Positions 29,836 to 31,539 of a stretch of 31,539 nucleotides of DNA are shown in pieces. Both the position numbers and the translations under genes were made by a program. The notes below the pieces were generated by a model. That model was given only the letters and a program-made list of their open reading frames with translations. It did no database searches and had not been told where the DNA came from. Source of the DNA: CAZBUH01 sp964495095 (lineage in GTDB: Bacteria; Bacillota; Clostridia; Oscillospirales; Oscillospiraceae); assembly GCA_964495095.1 (NCBI GenBank), contig CAZBUH010000008.1, positions 1-31,539 on the forward strand, given 5' to 3'. Position 1 is the first letter of the stretch. Each line of letters begins with the position of its first letter.

Positions 29836-31200
29836 TCAGACCTCCAGCCGCTTCGAGCCGTAACGCTTCCACGCCCCGGAGTAATAGTAGACTGCGAAAA
29901 TAAGCGTTCCGAAAACCGGCCCCAGAGAGTTTGCCCAGAAAAGGCCGTACAGGCCAAAGTCAAACACCCTTGTAAACAGCAGACACAGGGCCAGCCGGGC
30001 CACCACTCCGTCGGCCAGGAAGCCTATGGTGGAGAGCATGGAGTTTCCCACGCCAAGGCAGGGCGCGTTGTAAGTAACAATAAGGCTTATGCCGAAGCAG
30101 AACAGTATGTGAATCCGCAGGAAATCCGAGCAGTATTTCACAACATCAGGGGAGTCGTCGAATATCCTCACAAGCCACTCCGGGAAGATGACAAAGGCCG
30201 CTGTTGCCAGAAGCGCGCAGACGAGATTTATAATCAGCGTCCAGTTGACGATGCCCTTTATACGTTCCAGCTTTCCGGCACCCATGTTTTGGCCGGCCAT
30301 GGCTACAGCGGCAGTGCCCATGGCGTTGGCGGGCATGGTGAAAATATTCAGAATCTTGTTCCCCACGCCTATGGTTGCGGAGGCGGCCACGCCGTAAGCG
30401 TTTGCCATTGCCAGCACGAAGGTGACGGAGATGTTTATGGCGAGCATCTGTATCATCTGGGGTATGCCCATCCTGACAAGCTCGCTCACCCATTTTTTGC
30501 GGATTTTGAAGCTTTCAGGCTTAAAATCGAACACAAAGGTACTGCGGCGGCGGTACAGGTAAACGATGCCAAAGGCCGCAGAAATGCCTATTGCGATAGT
30601 GGTGGCGAGACCCGCGCCCCCGGCTCCCATACCGAGGGGACCCACGAAAATTATATCAAGTATGATGTTGGCTATGGAGGCGATCGCCACGAAAACCAGA
30701 GGCCGTGTGGAATCGCCGAGGCCGCGCATTATGCCGCTTATTGCGTTGAAGATAAACTGGAACACCATGCCGGCGCTTGTTATCACCATGTATTCTTTGG
30801 CCTGCTCCCAGGCTTCTGTCGGCGTGTTCAGCCAGCCCAGGGCCGGATTTACGAAAAGTATGCCGAGAACGCTCACTACAAGCCCCGCTATAACGGATAT
30901 TGAAATCAGGGTGCCGGTGGTCTCACGCTGCCCGTCACGGTTTCCGGCGCCTTTAAGCTGCGCCACGACTACCTGACCGCCGTTGGCAAAGCCCATACCC
31001 ACACAGCAGAGCAAAAACATAAACTGGCTGCCGGTGGTGACGGCGGAGATGCCCTCACTGCCCACAAATTGGCCGACGATTATAGTGTCCACAATGCTGT
31101 AGAGGGTGGTGAGCGCATTTGCCAGGAACATGGGGACACCGAACTTCAATAGCTTTTTAAATACGCTGCCTTCTGTAAGATCCTGCTCGAGATTTGCCAT
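29836..31200 (-). CDS. MATE family multidrug/solute efflux transporter
   Basis: 454 residues, highly hydrophobic, with about 12 membrane helices as usual for MATE. Family features: KKLLKFGVPMFLANALTTLY at the N-terminus, FVGSEGISAVTTGSQFMFLLCC, GMGFANGGQVVVAQLKGAG, and the repeat-half segment GIPQMIQMLAINISVTFV. MATE proteins export cationic compounds using Na+ or H+. The start (MANLEQ) has AAAGGAG before it; an upstream ATG adds five residues. It is first in a two-gene operon with a near-consensus promoter at 31235-31263. The drug or metabolite exported is unknown. Confidence 0.93.
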   Translation of the reverse strand: MANLEQDLTEGSVFKKLLKFGVPMFLANALTTLYSIVDTIIVGQFVGSEGISAVTTGSQFMFLLCCVGMGFANGGQVVVAQLKGAGNRDGQRETTGTLISISVIAGLVVSVLGILFVNPALGWLNTPTEAWEQAKEYMVITSAGMVFQFIFNAISGIMRGLGDSTRPLVFVAIASIANIILDIIFVGPLGMGAGGAGLATTIAIGISAAFGIVYLYRRRSTFVFDFKPESFKIRKKWVSELVRMGIPQMIQMLAINISVTFVLAMANAYGVAASATIGVGNKILNIFTMPANAMGTAAVAMAGQNMGAGKLERIKGIVNWTLIINLVCALLATAAFVIFPEWLVRIFDDSPDVVKYCSDFLRIHILFCFGISLIVTYNAPCLGVGNSMLSTIGFLADGVVARLALCLLFTRVFDFGLYGLFWANSLGPVFGTLIFAVYYYSGAWKRYGSKRLEV

Positions 31201-31234
31201 TTTTTCTCCTTTCACTATTAATTTTATAAATGTA

Positions 31235-31263
31235 ATTATAGAACATTAAAAATATATTGTAAA
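31235..31263 (-). promoter_or_regulatory. Promoter of the MATE-DUF2461 operon
   Basis: On the minus strand: TTTACA (31263-31258), exactly 17 bases, then a perfect TATAAT (31240-31235). It is about 35 bases upstream of the MATE start codon, in AT-rich DNA. Confidence 0.75.
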
Positions 31264-31410
31264 TGTGCGCCTACATTTTCTAATTCTAAAAAGAAAAGCG
31301 GGCAAAAAATACTGCTGCGCCATACATGGCCTGCCGCTTGCAGTCCGGCGACAGGGGCGATTTGTTTTTTTGCCGTTTTGCATAGCCGTTGCCGGAGCGG
31401 CATAAGGTTC

Positions 31411-31436
31411 AGGCCGCCATTTTAAAATGGCGGCCT
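31411..31436. repeat. 26-base perfect palindrome
   Basis: Bases 31411-31423 are the exact reverse complement of 31424-31436 (GGCCGCCATTTTAAAATGGCGGCC inside), so it is symmetric and reads the same on both strands. It lies about 25 bases after the minus-strand gene at 31462. No T run follows, so it could be a terminator-like hairpin or a protein-binding site. The rest of 31264-31461 shows no gene I can support. Confidence 0.6.
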
Positions 31437-31461
31437 TGAGCCTTCAGCTTATAATTGCTTT

Positions 31462-31539
31462 TTACACCTTGGGGCCTGCGGCGGCTACCTCCGGGGACAT
31501 GTGGGTGTACTTCTTGAAGTTTTCCACAAAGGAGGCTGC
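31462..31539 (-). CDS. pckA: C-terminal end of ATP-dependent phosphoenolpyruvate carboxykinase (partial)
   Basis: Only the last 25 codons are inside the window, ending in TAA (31464-31462). They encode ASFVENFKKYTHMSPEVAAA followed by GPKV at the end, like the FVENFKKY...AAGPKV tail of the ATP-type PEP carboxykinase. The enzyme interconverts oxaloacetate and phosphoenolpyruvate and in many anaerobes works in the CO2-fixing direction. The assignment rests on 25 residues and is moderate. The palindrome at 31411-31436 follows. Confidence 0.55.
   Translation of the reverse strand, partial: AASFVENFKKYTHMSPEVAAAGPKV

Noticed and set aside
29833..30903. A 356-codon plus-strand ORF antisense to the MATE gene
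   Set aside because: It is His/Gly/Tyr-rich without any domain and mirrors the hydrophobic codons of the real transporter, which has a promoter, ribosome site and clear family motifs.

Overview
The window looks like a chromosomal segment of a strictly anaerobic, low-oxygen-tolerance Clostridia species (Firmicutes/Bacillota; an Oscillospiraceae-like gut anaerobe is my best guess). The reasons are the ribosomal and rimP-nusA-infB gene orders typical of Firmicutes, strong AGGAGG-type ribosome sites, a T-box leader, rubrerythrin and rubredoxin proteins, an NfnAB-type electron-bifurcating pair, and moderately GC-rich coding sequence with AT-rich promoters. No rRNA, tRNA, CRISPR array, insertion sequence or phage gene was seen. 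Most of the window is core chromosome.

Layout. 1-2341: end of the ribosomal alpha operon (rpsK partial, rpsD, rpoA, rplQ). 2365-2917: a ferritin-like diiron protein on the minus strand with its own terminator. 3010-4536: rsmE, then a zinc-ribbon/transmembrane/Ig-like surface protein behind a near-consensus promoter. 4612-11860: a pyrimidine/arginine block, with a promoter, a candidate attenuator, carA, and a carB whose reading frame runs without a stop into a full-length diaminopimelate-epimerase domain. It is followed by a cytosolic protein that joins a ParB-like N-terminus to a BMP/PnrA-type nucleoside-binding fold. 11913-19881: a long translation and RNA-maturation operon (rimP, nusA, ylxR, L7Ae-family gene, infB, rbfA, nrnA-like, truB, ribF), starting behind a promoter and a leader terminator.

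19884-21156: an oxidative-stress pair (flavin reductase-rubredoxin fusion and rubrerythrin) behind an extended -10 promoter that overlaps a Fur-family-like box. 21186-24739: a T-box riboswitch in front of an orphan solute-binding lipoprotein, then an FAD fumarate-reductase-family protein. 24779-26620: an LtaS-like membrane sulfatase-fold enzyme. 26763-29117: nfnA-nfnB with promoter and terminator. 29150-31263: a minus-strand MATE transporter-DUF2461 operon. 31462-31539: the last codons of a minus-strand gene that looks like ATP-dependent PEP carboxykinase.

The most unusual points are: (a) the CarB-DapF fusion, whose epimerase domain has Gly where the first catalytic Cys is expected; (b) the ParB-like/BMP fusion directly behind it; (c) the T-box on a solute-binding protein with no permease nearby; (d) an L7Ae-family gene that appears to start at AUA; (e) candidate leader attenuators at carA and rimP; (f) a Fur-like operator on the rubredoxin/rubrerythrin operon. 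I ran no searches or folding programs; motif matches and hairpins were read by eye.
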